Part shown: positions 25,700 through 33,610 of the stretch, one piece after another | Numbering within the stretch: position 1 is the stretch's first letter | Layout: each line of letters opens with the position of its first letter | Assembly: GCF_005863185.1 (NCBI RefSeq) | Contig: NZ_VBVZ01000003.1 | Location: 1-38,634 of the forward strand | Direction of reading: 5' to 3' | DNA: 38,634 bases | Source: Pseudomonas edaphica | GTDB taxonomy: Bacteria; Pseudomonadota; Gammaproteobacteria; Pseudomonadales; Pseudomonadaceae | Position numbers and translations under genes: made by a program | Notes under the pieces: generated by a model | Seen by the model: the letters and a program-made list of their open reading frames with translations, nothing else | Databases searched by the model: none | Told to the model about the DNA's origin: nothing

Positions 25700-26757
25700 C
25701 AGTGAGCCTTGAGGTTCTTCAGTTCAACCTGGGCCGCGCCTTCTGGAGCGGTTGCGATCTGGCCGATAACCCAAGGCTGCTCGCCCGCTTCACGCAGTAC
25801 GTTCAGCGCGGTTTCAACGTGCTCTTGAGCCACGCAGATAACCATGCCTACGCCGCAGTTCAGCACGCGGTGCATTTCGGTTTCGTTGACATTGCCTTGC
25901 GCTTGCAGCCAGTCGAACACGGCAGGACGCGTCCAGCTTGCCACGTCGACAATCGCCTGTGCGCCTTTAGGCAGCACGCGCGGGATGTTGTCCAGCAGGC
26001 CACCACCGGTGATGTGGGCCATGGCTTTGACGGCGCCGGTGTCCTTGATCAGCTTGAGCAAAGGCTTCACGTAGATGCGGGTCGGGGCCATCAGCAGGTC
26101 GGTCAGCGGCTGGCCGTCGAGCTGGGTATTCTCGATGTCGGCGCCGGACACTTCGATGATCTTGCGGATCAGCGAGTAGCCGTTGGAGTGCGGGCCGGAC
26201 GATGGCAGGGCGAGCAGGGCGTCACCGGCTGCGACTTTGGAACCGTCGATGATTTCAGCTTTTTCGACAACACCGACGCAGAAACCGGCCAGGTCGTAGT
26301 CTTCGCCTTCGTACATGCCTGGCATTTCAGCGGTTTCGCCGCCGACCAGAGAGCAACCCGACAGCTCGCAGCCGGCGCCGATGCCGGTGACCACTTGAGC
26401 AGCGGTGTCCACGTTCAGCTTGCCGGTGGCGTAGTAGTCGAGGAAGAACAGCGGCTCTGCGCCACACACCACCAGGTCGTTGACGCACATGGCAACCAGG
26501 TCAATACCGATGGTGTCGTGCTTGTTCAGGTTCAGCGCCAGGCGCAGCTTGGTGCCCACGCCGTCGGTGCCGGACACCAGCACAGGCTGCTTGTAGCCGG
26601 CCGGGATTTCGCAGAGGGCGCCAAAACCGCCCAGGCCGCCCATGACTTCGGGGCGCGCAGTGCGCTTGGCGACGCTCTTGATGCGTTCGACCAATGCTTC
26701 ACCGGCGTCGATGTCTACACCGGCGTCCTTGTAGCTCAGGGAGGGTTGCTTGCTCAT
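25699..26757 (-). CDS. purM: Phosphoribosylformylglycinamidine cyclo-ligase (AIR synthetase)
   Basis: This enzyme closes the imidazole ring (FGAM to AIR) with ATP in purine synthesis. The 352 residues begin [19 protein letters not shown], as usual for the family. They carry [16 protein letters not shown], the conserved Mg-ATP segment, then [33 protein letters not shown], and [17 protein letters not shown] towards the end. The gene is followed with a one-base overlap by purN. On the minus strand, GATAAA in a CCTGATAAAATCG context about 110 bases upstream may be the -10 of its promoter; no clear -35 was found. Confidence 0.96.
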   Translation of the reverse strand: MSKQPSLSYKDAGVDIDAGEALVERIKSVAKRTARPEVMGGLGGFGALCEIPAGYKQPVLVSGTDGVGTKLRLALNLNKHDTIGIDLVAMCVNDLVVCGAEPLFFLDYYATGKLNVDTAAQVVTGIGAGCELSGCSLVGGETAEMPGMYEGEDYDLAGFCVGVVEKAEIIDGSKVAAGDALLALPSSGPHSNGYSLIRKIIEVSGADIENTQLDGQPLTDLLMAPTRIYVKPLLKLIKDTGAVKAMAHITGGGLLDNIPRVLPKGAQAIVDVASWTRPAVFDWLQAQGNVNETEMHRVLNCGVGMVICVAQEHVETALNVLREAGEQPWVIGQIATAPEGAAQVELKNLKAH

Positions 26758-27112
26758 GATCCAGGCCTTTAGGGGGGATTTCTGGGTAACGACCGAGCCG
26801 GCAGGCGCTTTTGGTAAAAGGCCCAGCCGCTGACGGTCTGCGAAGGCGCGCGATTTTATCAGGCTTGAGGGGCAGCGGCCATCCTCGGGCCGACGGGCAG
26901 GGCCATATAGGTTAAAAAAGCCGGTTAAAAAAATGCTAAACGTGCCGGTAATGGCGTGTATTAAGGTATAGCCTTTAACCCGCTATCGTTATGACAGTAC
27001 AAAAACTGCCATGACCCTGTGAATGTTTTACCGGCTGCTGTGGTCACAGCCTTGCCAAGCCGAGTTCGCGCGGTCTGTTCCAGCCGCTAAATTTGTCGTT
27101 CGGGAATCTTCC
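26758..27112. other. Divergent intergenic region, purM / DUF2066 gene
   Basis: These 355 bases hold no supported gene. Visible elements are CCTGATAAAATCG on the minus strand (a possible purM -10), a direct repeat GGTTAAAAAA at 26910-26919 and 26923-26932 (13-base period), and a TTAAGG-CCTTTAA imperfect hairpin just after. The AT-rich half presumably carries the promoter for the rightward gene, but no pair of boxes is convincing. Confidence 0.5.
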
Positions 27113-28153
27113 ATGCGTCTGTGTAATTTCTTCTTTGTAGGCTGCTTGTCGTTGGTCAGCCTGGCGAGTCATGCCGAAACCCTCAATGGCCTTTATCAAG
27201 TACTTGAACCGGTTGCCAGCCAGTCGCCCCAAGAGCGTGACCAGGCCACCCAGCGCGCCGTGCAAACCCTGGTGATCCGCCTGACCGGCGATGCCAAGGC
27301 TGCCGACGGCCCAGGCCTGGCGGCGATCCGCAAAGACCCGCAGCAAATCATCAGCCAATACGGCTACGACGCCGGCCCGCCGGAAAGCCTGCAAGTTGAC
27401 TTCGACCCTGTGAGCACCGATCGCGCCCTGCGTGAAGCGGGCCTGTCGATCTGGGGCAGCAATCGGCCGTCGATCCTCGGCTGGTGGCTCAACGATTCCA
27501 CTGACGGCAGCAGTCTGGTCGGTGATGGCCAGGCGATAGCCGGTGCACTGCGTCGTGCCGCGCAACACCGCGGCTTGCCGTTGCGTTTGCCCTTGGGTGA
27601 CTTGGATGAGCAGGTCGTCGCCACTGCACCGAATCTGGAAAGTGCCGATGCCACGCCCTTGCGCGCCGCCTCCGAACGCTACGGCGCCGACGCGTTGCTG
27701 GCCGTGCACGCGCGCCAGGAAGGCAGCCAGTGGCAGGCCAAATGGCGCCTGTGGCTGGGCGACAAAAGCGAGCAGGGCACCGCCCAGGGCGCTGACACTG
27801 GCGCGGTGGCCGATGCCGTGATGTTGGCGGTCAGTCAAAAACTGGCACCGCGTTTTGCCGTCAAACCAGGTGTGAGCACCGAACAGCTGCTCGAAGTGCA
27901 GGGCATGAATCTGGAGCGCTATGCCGCCTTGGGCCATCTGCTTGAACCCTTTGGCGCTCAGCCACAGCGGGTGGATGGCAATCGCATTGTGTATCGGGTC
28001 AACGGCAGTGCCGATCAGTTGCGCACTCAGTTGAGCCTGGCCAAGTTGCAGGAAGTGCCTGCGGGCGAAGCGCCGGTTCAACCGCCGGTGGCCGATGGTA
28101 CGCAGCCGCCGGCTGCCCCGGAGCCCCAGGCGCAGTTACGTTTTCGTTGGTAG
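27113..28153 (+). CDS. DUF2066 domain-containing exported protein
   Basis: This 346-residue protein has an N-terminal signal peptide (MRLCNFFFVGCLSLVSLASHA, cleavage before ET). ATG at 27113 is chosen because the signal sequence begins there; an upstream in-frame ATG at 27023 would put 30 unrelated residues in front. The mature part starts LNGLYQVLEPVASQSPQERD, the usual DUF2066 opening, and includes RAVQTLVIRLTGD. The C-terminal end is a low-complexity Pro/Ala stretch. The function is unknown; it probably lies in the periplasm. It precedes the PerM-like gene by 53 bases, including a perfect hairpin, and the two may share a transcript. P. aeruginosa PA0946 next to purM is the presumed counterpart (from memory). 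Confidence 0.85.
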   Translation: MRLCNFFFVGCLSLVSLASHAETLNGLYQVLEPVASQSPQERDQATQRAVQTLVIRLTGDAKAADGPGLAAIRKDPQQIISQYGYDAGPPESLQVDFDPVSTDRALREAGLSIWGSNRPSILGWWLNDSTDGSSLVGDGQAIAGALRRAAQHRGLPLRLPLGDLDEQVVATAPNLESADATPLRAASERYGADALLAVHARQEGSQWQAKWRLWLGDKSEQGTAQGADTGAVADAVMLAVSQKLAPRFAVKPGVSTEQLLEVQGMNLERYAALGHLLEPFGAQPQRVDGNRIVYRVNGSADQLRTQLSLAKLQEVPAGEAPVQPPVADGTQPPAAPEPQAQLRFRW

Positions 28154-28159
28154 GTGATC

Positions 28160-28183
28160 TTCCTTCTATATAGATAGAAGGAA
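28160..28183. promoter_or_regulatory. Perfect hairpin ahead of the PerM-like gene
   Basis: TTCCTTCTAT (28160-28169) and ATAGAAGGAA (28174-28183) are a perfect ten-base inverted repeat over the loop ATAG. The right arm contains AAGGAA, which could act as a ribosome binding site for the ATG at 28188 or 28195, while the accepted start at 28207 has its own GGAG. It could be a translational switch or a processing site. It has no T-run, so it is not a typical terminator. Confidence 0.6.
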
Positions 28184-28206
28184 ACAAATGATAGATGGAG
28201 TGGTTT

Positions 28207-29280
28207 ATGGCGGATACGCGTCGTTGGGTGTGGCTTGGTGGGGTTGTCCTGCTGTGCGTTTTTGTGTTCTTGCTGCATTCGATCCTGACGCCGTTCCTGG
28301 TGGCGTTGCTGCTCGCCTATCTGTTCGATCCCGTGGTGGATCGACTGGAGAAAATCGGCATGTCGCGCACCTGGGGTGTGGTGACGGTGTTTGCGCTGTT
28401 CACATTGATCATCACGGTGCTGGTGTTGGTGTTGGTGCCGATGCTGGCCAAGCAGCTGTTCCGTCTCTATGAGCTGGCGCCGCAAATGCTCGACTGGTTG
28501 CAGCACACGGCGATGCCGTGGGCTCAGGCCAAGCTGGGGCTGGCGGATGGCTTCTGGAAGTTCGACAAGGTCAAGGCCGCGATCAGTGAGCATATGGGCC
28601 AGACCACCGACATTGTCGGTGTGGTGCTCAGCCAGGCCACGGCCTCCAGCCTTGCATTGATCGGCTGGCTGACCAACCTGGTGCTGATCCCGGTGGTGGC
28701 GTTCTATCTGCTGCGTGACTGGGACATCATGATGGCCAAGATCCGCAGCCTGCTGCCACGCAATAACGAAGAGCGCATCGTTTCCCTGGCACAAGAGTGC
28801 CACGAGGTGCTCGGCGCGTTTGTACGCGGTCAGTTGCTGGTAATGCTGGCGCTGGGGATCATCTATGCCGCCGGCCTGATGGCGATTGGTTTGGAGCTGG
28901 GACTGTTGATCGGCTTGATCGCCGGCTTGGCCGCCATCGTGCCGTACATGGGCTTTGTGATTGGCATCGGCGCGGCGTTGGTGGCCGGGTTGTTCCAGTT
29001 TGGCGGCGACCTGTACCCGATGCTTGGGATCGTCGCGGTGTTCATGGTCGGCCAGGCTTTGGAAGGCATGGTGCTGACGCCACTGCTGGTGGGTGACCGC
29101 ATTGGCTTGCACCCGGTAGCGGTGATCTTTGCGATCCTGGCGGGTGGTGAGCTGTTTGGTTTTACTGGCATCTTGCTGGCGCTGCCGGTGGCGGCGGTGA
29201 TCATGGTGTTGGTGCGCCACGTCCATGATCTATATAAGGATTCGGATGCGTATACCGGGGTTGAAGACCCGGACCTGTAA
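28207..29280 (+). CDS. AI-2E-transporter/PerM-family membrane protein
   Basis: This 357-residue inner-membrane protein has about seven to eight hydrophobic segments. It starts MADTRRWVWLGGVVLLCVFVF and has PFLVALLLAYLFDPVVDRLE early (near 30-50). The late block runs through PYMGFVIGIG, GDRIGLHPVAVIFAILAGG and FGFTGILLALPVAAV, diagnostic of the AI-2E transporter/PerM/TqsA family. Some relatives export AI-2 or act as Na+/H+ antiporters, and for most the substrate is unknown. ATG at 28207 is chosen since GGAG lies six bases ahead; ATG at 28195 would add four residues. It is followed by a strong terminator. Confidence 0.88.
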   Translation: MADTRRWVWLGGVVLLCVFVFLLHSILTPFLVALLLAYLFDPVVDRLEKIGMSRTWGVVTVFALFTLIITVLVLVLVPMLAKQLFRLYELAPQMLDWLQHTAMPWAQAKLGLADGFWKFDKVKAAISEHMGQTTDIVGVVLSQATASSLALIGWLTNLVLIPVVAFYLLRDWDIMMAKIRSLLPRNNEERIVSLAQECHEVLGAFVRGQLLVMLALGIIYAAGLMAIGLELGLLIGLIAGLAAIVPYMGFVIGIGAALVAGLFQFGGDLYPMLGIVAVFMVGQALEGMVLTPLLVGDRIGLHPVAVIFAILAGGELFGFTGILLALPVAAVIMVLVRHVHDLYKDSDAYTGVEDPDL

Positions 29281-29288
29281 CCGTTTCG

Positions 29289-29318
29289 CAACAAACCCGG
29301 CCTAAGCCGGGTTTGTTG
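29289..29318. terminator. Intrinsic terminator after the PerM-like gene
   Basis: CAACAAACCCGGC (29289-29301) pairs with GCCGGGTTTGTTG (29306-29318) over CTAA. The stem is perfect and T-rich sequence follows. It starts eight bases after the stop codon. Confidence 0.88.
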
Positions 29319-29322
29319 TTTC

Positions 29323-29360
29323 TGGGGCGGGGTGTCAAACAATTTGCGCAAATCGCCCCA
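29323..29360. other. Nested palindromes upstream of hda
   Basis: TGGGGCG (29323-29329) and CGCCCCA (29354-29360) flank the perfect 12-base palindrome ATTTGCGCAAAT (29342-29353). The element lies about 125 bases before hda, just past the preceding terminator. TATAAA at 29422-29427 is a possible -10 for hda, with no strong -35. A dimeric regulator site is possible. Confidence 0.4.
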
Positions 29361-29483
29361 AGTTAACGCAAACCTTTGATTTTGCTTGTGGTCTGCTGCA
29401 TTGTGCGCCCGGCTTCACGAGTATAAACTTTGCAAACTTTACACAGAGGCCACTAACGGTTCGTTTGGAGCCGTTCAGTCAGC

Positions 29484-30188
29484 ATGAAACCGATTCAGCT
29501 GCCCTTGGGTGTGCGTCTGCGTGACGACGCCACCTTTATCAATTACTACCCAGGCGCCAATGCCGCTGCACTCGGCTATGTCGAGCGACTCTGCGAAGCC
29601 GACGCCGGGTGGACTGAAAGCCTGATCTATCTGTGGGGCAAACACGGCGTGGGGCGTACCCACCTGTTACAGGCCGCGTGCCTGCGCTTCGAGCAGATGG
29701 GCGAGCCGGCGGTTTACTTGCCGCTGGCTGAGCTGATGGACCGTGGCATCGGCATCTTCGACCACCTTGAGCAATACGAACTGGTGTGTCTGGATGACCT
29801 GCAGGCCATCGCCGGCAAGGCAGATTGGGAAGAGGCGCTGTTTCACCTGTTCAACCGCTTGCGTGACAGCGGCCGGCGCTTGTTGATTGCTGCGTCCACC
29901 TCGCCGCGTGAACTGCCGGTGAAACTGGCTGACCTCAAATCACGCCTGACCCTGGCGCTCATCTTTCAAATGCGCCCACTCTCCGACGAAGACAAGCTGC
30001 GTGCCCTGCAATTGCGTGCATCGCGTCGTGGCCTGCACCTGACCGATGAGGTCGGGCACTTTATCCTTACCCGTGGCACCCGCAGCATGAGCGCGTTGTT
30101 CGAATTGCTCGAACAGCTCGATCAGGCCTCGCTGCAGGCCCAGCGCAAGCTGACCATTCCGTTTCTCAAGGAAACCCTCGGCTGGTAG
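29484..30188 (+). CDS. hda: DnaA regulatory inactivator Hda
   Basis: This AAA+ protein acts with the DNA-loaded beta clamp to stimulate ATP hydrolysis by DnaA and so prevents re-initiation. The 234 residues begin with the clamp-binding motif QLPLGV (5-10). The Walker A is degenerate, GKHGVGRTHLL (52-62, Arg for Lys), as in E. coli Hda. Walker B is LVCLDDLQ (100-107), sensor 1 lies in LLIAASTSP, and the arginine-finger-like LKSRLTLALIF follows. There is no DnaA domain IV, which distinguishes it from DnaA. Monocistronic, with GGAG twelve bases before the ATG. Confidence 0.94.
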   Translation: MKPIQLPLGVRLRDDATFINYYPGANAAALGYVERLCEADAGWTESLIYLWGKHGVGRTHLLQAACLRFEQMGEPAVYLPLAELMDRGIGIFDHLEQYELVCLDDLQAIAGKADWEEALFHLFNRLRDSGRRLLIAASTSPRELPVKLADLKSRLTLALIFQMRPLSDEDKLRALQLRASRRGLHLTDEVGHFILTRGTRSMSALFELLEQLDQASLQAQRKLTIPFLKETLGW

Positions 30189-30401
30189 CCAGCGCTTGTC
30201 CAGTGGGGTTTTCGGCAACTTCCAGGCGCCAGAAAACCTGCGTTTTGGCCGGTTTGGCCACGCAACAGGCATGAATAGGGTGTTAAGGGCTTAGATGTCA
30301 TAGTCCAAACCAGAAGTCACATAGATCACGATTGAATTTGCAAATCGATGTGATAGAGGGCATAGTCTCGACTTCTTTACACATCAGCCACGGTCGTGCC
30401 C

Positions 30402-31046
30402 ATGCTAAATCGCTTCGCACCCCTCGTGCCTCTCGCACTCGTTACCCTGTTGTTTGGTTGCGCCACCCACACTCAAAACGTGGCTGAGCAGCAAAAACCA
30501 CAGGTTCAAAATCAGGCAAAGTTCGTTGCAGCGCAGTCTTCTACTGTCTATGAAGAAGCTCTTTATAAAGAAGAGCAGGCTACTGAGAAAGAACTGGCTG
30601 CCTTCGCCGGCAACAAGCCTTACCAGCTTCCCGTTCTGGCCGACAGTATCCTCGAACGCGGCATGTCCCTGATCGGTACCCGTTACCGTTTCGGCGGTAC
30701 CTCTGAAGCCGGTTTCGACTGCAGCGGCTTTATCGGCTACCTGTTCCGTGAAGAAGCCGGCATGAATTTGCCACGCTCGACACGCGAAATGATCAACGTG
30801 GATGCACCGTTGGTCGCACGCAACAACCTCAAGCCCGGTGATCTGCTTTTCTTTAGTACGGCAGGCCGTGGTCGTGTAAGCCACGCCGGTATCTACTTGG
30901 GCGATAACCAGTTTATCCACTCCAGCAGCCGTCGCAGTGGCGGTGTTCGAGTCGACAACCTGGGTGACAGCTACTGGAGCAAAACCTTCATCGAAGCCAA
31001 GCGCGCCCTCGCCATGGCCCCGACTACGGTTACCGCTAGTAAGTAA
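30402..31046 (+). CDS. NlpC/P60-family lipoprotein (peptidoglycan hydrolase), copy 1
   Basis: This 214-residue envelope protein has a lipoprotein signal ending in LLFGC (lipidated Cys20), a spacer rich in Gln, Glu and Lys (about 25-75), and a C-terminal NlpC/P60 cysteine peptidase domain. The catalytic set is visible: Cys107 in GFDCSGF, His161 in VSHAGIY and His173 in FIHSSS. Such enzymes usually cut D-glutamyl-mesoDAP or related peptide bonds of murein. ATG at 30402 is preferred; a GTG six bases upstream is possible and neither has a strong ribosome binding site. It stands 145 bases before a second copy of the same family. Confidence 0.9.
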   Translation: MLNRFAPLVPLALVTLLFGCATHTQNVAEQQKPQVQNQAKFVAAQSSTVYEEALYKEEQATEKELAAFAGNKPYQLPVLADSILERGMSLIGTRYRFGGTSEAGFDCSGFIGYLFREEAGMNLPRSTREMINVDAPLVARNNLKPGDLLFFSTAGRGRVSHAGIYLGDNQFIHSSSRRSGGVRVDNLGDSYWSKTFIEAKRALAMAPTTVTASK

Positions 31047-31060
31047 AGTTAAAGTGATAC

Positions 31061-31088
31061 TTGAAGTTTGACGCGTAAGCGCTAGAAT
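31061..31088 (+). promoter_or_regulatory. Sigma-70 promoter for the second NlpC/P60 gene
   Basis: TTGAAG (31061-31066) and TAGAAT (31083-31088, five of six) are 16 bases apart. Transcription would begin near 31095, leaving a leader of almost 100 bases. That leader contains a hairpin, GCGCGAGC-TTT-GCTTGCGC (31114-31132), formed with one G-U pair. This suggests the two paralogues are separately regulated. Confidence 0.55.
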
Positions 31089-31190
31089 CCCTGGACATTG
31101 TTGTAATCCGTTCGCGCGAGCTTTGCTTGCGCGTTCTGGTTTTCAGCGTTCGGCAGCGAAAGCCGCATCCAGATCAGGATTGTTCTGCCC

Positions 31191-31730
31191 ATGTCGACCT
31201 CAGCCCGCCTCATTCTTCTTGTTTGCGCCGCGCTCCTCAGCGCCTGCGCAAGCCGTCCACCGCCGCCTGCGCCTGTCGCGGTCAAGCCCAGGCCGGTGTT
31301 CAACTATTCGACCCAAAATTTCTCGCCAGCTGCCGAAGACGTGCTCTTCCGTGCGCTGGGCCTGGTCGGCACGCCTTACCGTTGGGGCGGCAACACTCCG
31401 GACTCCGGGTTCGATTGCAGCGGCCTGATCGGCTTTGTGTACCGTGACGCCGCCGGCATCAGCCTGCCACGCACCACCCGCGAACTGATCGTGATGCGCG
31501 CTCAGGATGTGAGCGAGAACAACCTGCAAACCGGCGACTTGATCTTCTTCGCCACCGGTGGCGGCTCGCGGGTAAGCCACGCAGGTATCTACGTGGGTGA
31601 GGGGCGATTCGTACATGCCCCGCAAACGGGCGGTACGGTGAAGTTGGACACCTTGTCCAAGGCCTATTGGCAGAATGCCTACCTGAGCGCCAAGCGCGTG
31701 TTGCCGGCAAGCCTGGCGCGTAATCCTTAA
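31191..31730 (+). CDS. NlpC/P60-family lipoprotein (peptidoglycan hydrolase), copy 2
   Basis: This 179-residue paralogue of the preceding gene has a signal peptide with lipobox LLSAC (Cys19), a short proline-rich linker (RPPPPAPVAVKPRP) in place of the longer charged spacer, and the NlpC/P60 domain. The catalytic residues are Cys76 in GFDCSGL, His130 in VSHAGIY and His142 in FVHAP. The two domains align closely (YRFGGT against YRWGGN, NLKPGDLLFF against NLQTGDLIFF), pointing to tandem duplication. Residues after the lipidated Cys (ASRP) give no Asp at +2, so sorting to the outer membrane is likely. Followed by a REPIN. Confidence 0.9.
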   Translation: MSTSARLILLVCAALLSACASRPPPPAPVAVKPRPVFNYSTQNFSPAAEDVLFRALGLVGTPYRWGGNTPDSGFDCSGLIGFVYRDAAGISLPRTTRELIVMRAQDVSENNLQTGDLIFFATGGGSRVSHAGIYVGEGRFVHAPQTGGTVKLDTLSKAYWQNAYLSAKRVLPASLARNP

Positions 31731-31762
31731 GCCACTCGGGCCCAAGTGTCTGAGCCGGCTTG

Positions 31763-31849
31763 TGTGGGAGCTGGCTTGCCTGCGATTCAGGCGGCTCGGT
31801 CTGTCAGTTAAACCGAGGCGATTCCATCGCAGGCAAGCCAGCTCCCACA
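31763..31849. repeat. REPIN between the NlpC/P60 gene and the convergent dehydrogenase-like gene
   Basis: Arms at 31763-31786 and 31826-31849 are perfect 24-base inverted copies with the core GCTGGCTTGCCTGCGAT. The spacer contains CTCGGTCTGTC and AACCGAG, related to the spacer of the element at 16517, so the two share recent ancestry. It sits between convergent genes, and its hairpin could limit read-through; no T-tract terminator is evident there. Confidence 0.92.
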
Positions 31850-31868
31850 TGGGCCCCATACAAGGCAG

Positions 31869-33182
31869 TTACTTAACCGCCGACACCCGCCACACCTTAT
31901 TCCCCACATCATCGGCCACCAGCAAATCCCCTTGCTGATCAATCACCACGCCCACCGGCCGGCCCATGGCTTTTTCGTCTTTATTGAGAAACCCGGTCAG
32001 CACGTCCACCGGCTGCCCCTTGGGTTGCCCACCCTCGAACGGCACGAAGATCACCTTGTAGCCACTGTGCGGTTTGCGGTTCCACGAACCATGCTGGCCA
32101 ATAAAAGCGCCGTTGCTGAACTGTGCCGGGAGTTTACTGCCCTCGGCAAACGTCAACCCAAGGGACGCGGTATGCGGCCCCACGGCATAGTCCGGGGCGA
32201 TGGCCTTGGCGACCAGGTCGGGGTTTTGCGGTGAGACCCGCACGTCCACATGTTGGCCGTAGTAACTGAAGGGCCAGCCATAAAACGCGCCATCCTTGAC
32301 CGAGGTGATGTAGTCCGGCACCAGGTCGCTGCCGATTTCGTCGCGCTCGTTGACCGCCGTCCACAGCTTGCCGCTCTGCGGTTCCCAGGCCATGCCATTG
32401 GGGTTGCGCAAACCGGAGGCAAAGATACGGTGCTGGCCCGTGGCGCGGTCGACCTCCCAGATCGCCGCTCGGCCTTCCTCCGCCGCCAGGCCATTCTCAC
32501 CGACATTGCTGTTGGAGCCGACACTCACATACAACCTGCTGCCGTCCTTGCTGGCCACCACATTTTTGGTCCAGTGGTGGTTGATACTGCCGCCCGGCAG
32601 GTCGATCACCTTGGTGCCGGCCTCCTTGATCGCGGTTTCACCCGGCTGGTAAGGGAAGCGCAGCAGCTTGTCCGAATCGGCGACGTACAGGTCGTTACCC
32701 ACCAGGGTCATGCCAAACGGTGAATTGAGGTTCTCCAGAAACACCGTGCGCGTCTCGGCCACGCCATCATGGTCGGCATCGCGCAGCAGTGTGATGCGGT
32801 TCGGGCTCGGCACGCCCGCGCCCGCGCGGCCCATGACCTTCTCCATCACCCAGCCACGAATGCCCGTGGCGTCTTCTGGTTTGGGTGGCGAATTGGTTTC
32901 GGCTACCAGCACATCCCCGTTAGGCAAAACGTAGAGCCAGCGCGGGTGATCCAGGCCTTCGGCAAATGCCGCTACTTGAGTCCCGGCAGCGGCTGTCGGC
33001 TTGGCACCCTCCGGCCAGCCGATCGCCGGGGCGATGTTTACGGTGGGGATCAGGGTTTTGTTCGGCTCCGGCAGCTTGGGCGATGGCCCGGTGCCGTCCG
33101 AGACCTGCAGGGTAGAGCTTTCACCGCAGGCGGCGAGGGTGCCTGCCAGCATGATCAGTAAGGCGAGTCTGGTTTTGTACAT
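31869..33182 (-). CDS. Sorbosone-dehydrogenase-like (PQQ-type propeller) lipoprotein
   Basis: This 437-residue protein is lipidated at Cys19 (signal ending LAAC). It is built as a beta-propeller of the soluble PQQ glucose/sorbosone dehydrogenase kind. Typical blade segments are [20 protein letters not shown] near 77-96, [38 protein letters not shown] and [40 protein letters not shown] and [19 protein letters not shown] stand near the end. The oxidised sugar or alcohol is unknown; cofactor binding is inferred from family resemblance. Start: ATG at 33180-33182 with AAGGAG seven bases upstream. It is transcribed away from the cobalamin operon, and no functional link to it is evident. Confidence 0.85.
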   Translation of the reverse strand: MYKTRLALLIMLAGTLAACGESSTLQVSDGTGPSPKLPEPNKTLIPTVNIAPAIGWPEGAKPTAAAGTQVAAFAEGLDHPRWLYVLPNGDVLVAETNSPPKPEDATGIRGWVMEKVMGRAGAGVPSPNRITLLRDADHDGVAETRTVFLENLNSPFGMTLVGNDLYVADSDKLLRFPYQPGETAIKEAGTKVIDLPGGSINHHWTKNVVASKDGSRLYVSVGSNSNVGENGLAAEEGRAAIWEVDRATGQHRIFASGLRNPNGMAWEPQSGKLWTAVNERDEIGSDLVPDYITSVKDGAFYGWPFSYYGQHVDVRVSPQNPDLVAKAIAPDYAVGPHTASLGLTFAEGSKLPAQFSNGAFIGQHGSWNRKPHSGYKVIFVPFEGGQPKGQPVDVLTGFLNKDEKAMGRPVGVVIDQQGDLLVADDVGNKVWRVSAVK

Positions 33183-33255
33183 GGTTTTCTCCTTAATACC
33201 TGTAAAGGTAGAGAAGCGCGGCAGTCGGATGGTTCAAGTGCAAGGCCAGCTTTAA

Positions 33256-33284
33256 TTGACGCTCCACCCCCAACCCACTAACCT
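33256..33284 (+). promoter_or_regulatory. Probable promoter of the cobalamin operon
   Basis: TTGACG (33256-33261, five of six) and TAACCT (33279-33284, three of six) are 17 bases apart. The predicted start near 33291 coincides with the beginning of the riboswitch fold. Confidence 0.5.
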
Positions 33285-33294
33285 TCGCGGCTTG

Positions 33295-33520
33295 TTCCAG
33301 GTGCTCTGTGGCCCATGTGCCGACAGAGTGAAACAGGGAAGCCGGTGAGTGAGCGCGTTTGTACACAGCGCAGCCGCAATTCCGGCGCTGCCCCCGCAAC
33401 GGTAAATGAGTCAAAACGGTGCCTTTTGCCACTGTATCCGCGTGATATGGGAAGGCGCGCCGTTGGCCTGCTCGCGCTATCAGCAGAGCGCCACTCATGA
33501 GCCCGGAGACCGGCCTGGAT
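33295..33520 (+). ncRNA. Cobalamin (AdoCbl) riboswitch
   Basis: Conserved class features are all visible: GAAACAGGGAAGCCGGTG, then GCCGCAATTCCGGCGCTGCC followed by CCCGCAACGGTAA, and the B12 box GAGCCCGGAGACCGGCC at the 3' side. The outer stem P1 is TCCAGG (33296-33301) with CCTGGA (33514-33519). It lies ahead of cobO and should lower expression of the cob operon when adenosylcobalamin is abundant. The 428-base gap before cobO is fully accounted for by promoter, aptamer and the downstream stem. Confidence 0.95.
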
Positions 33521-33535
33521 CATCCAACAGCATCA

Positions 33536-33586
33536 CGGTGGGCGATGCTTGGCTGTCTGTTTTTCTTTTTCCTGCCCGCCGTTTTT
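33536..33586 (+). terminator. Possible riboswitch expression-platform terminator
   Basis: CGGTGGGC (33536-33543) can pair with GCCCGCCG (33574-33581), with one G-U pair, followed by TTTTTG. The loop is long (30 bases and U-rich), which is unusual for an intrinsic terminator. It starts about 16 bases after the aptamer and ends 24 bases before the cobO ATG. It could serve as the OFF-state terminator; sequestration of the ribosome binding site is the other option. Confidence 0.45.
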
Positions 33587-33610
33587 GTCCAGCCCCAACG
33601 GAGAGCTGCC

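Noticed and set aside
29484..30188. Arg in place of the Walker A Lys of Hda considered as a defect
   Set aside because: E. coli Hda has a similar degenerate motif (from memory), so this is normal for the family.
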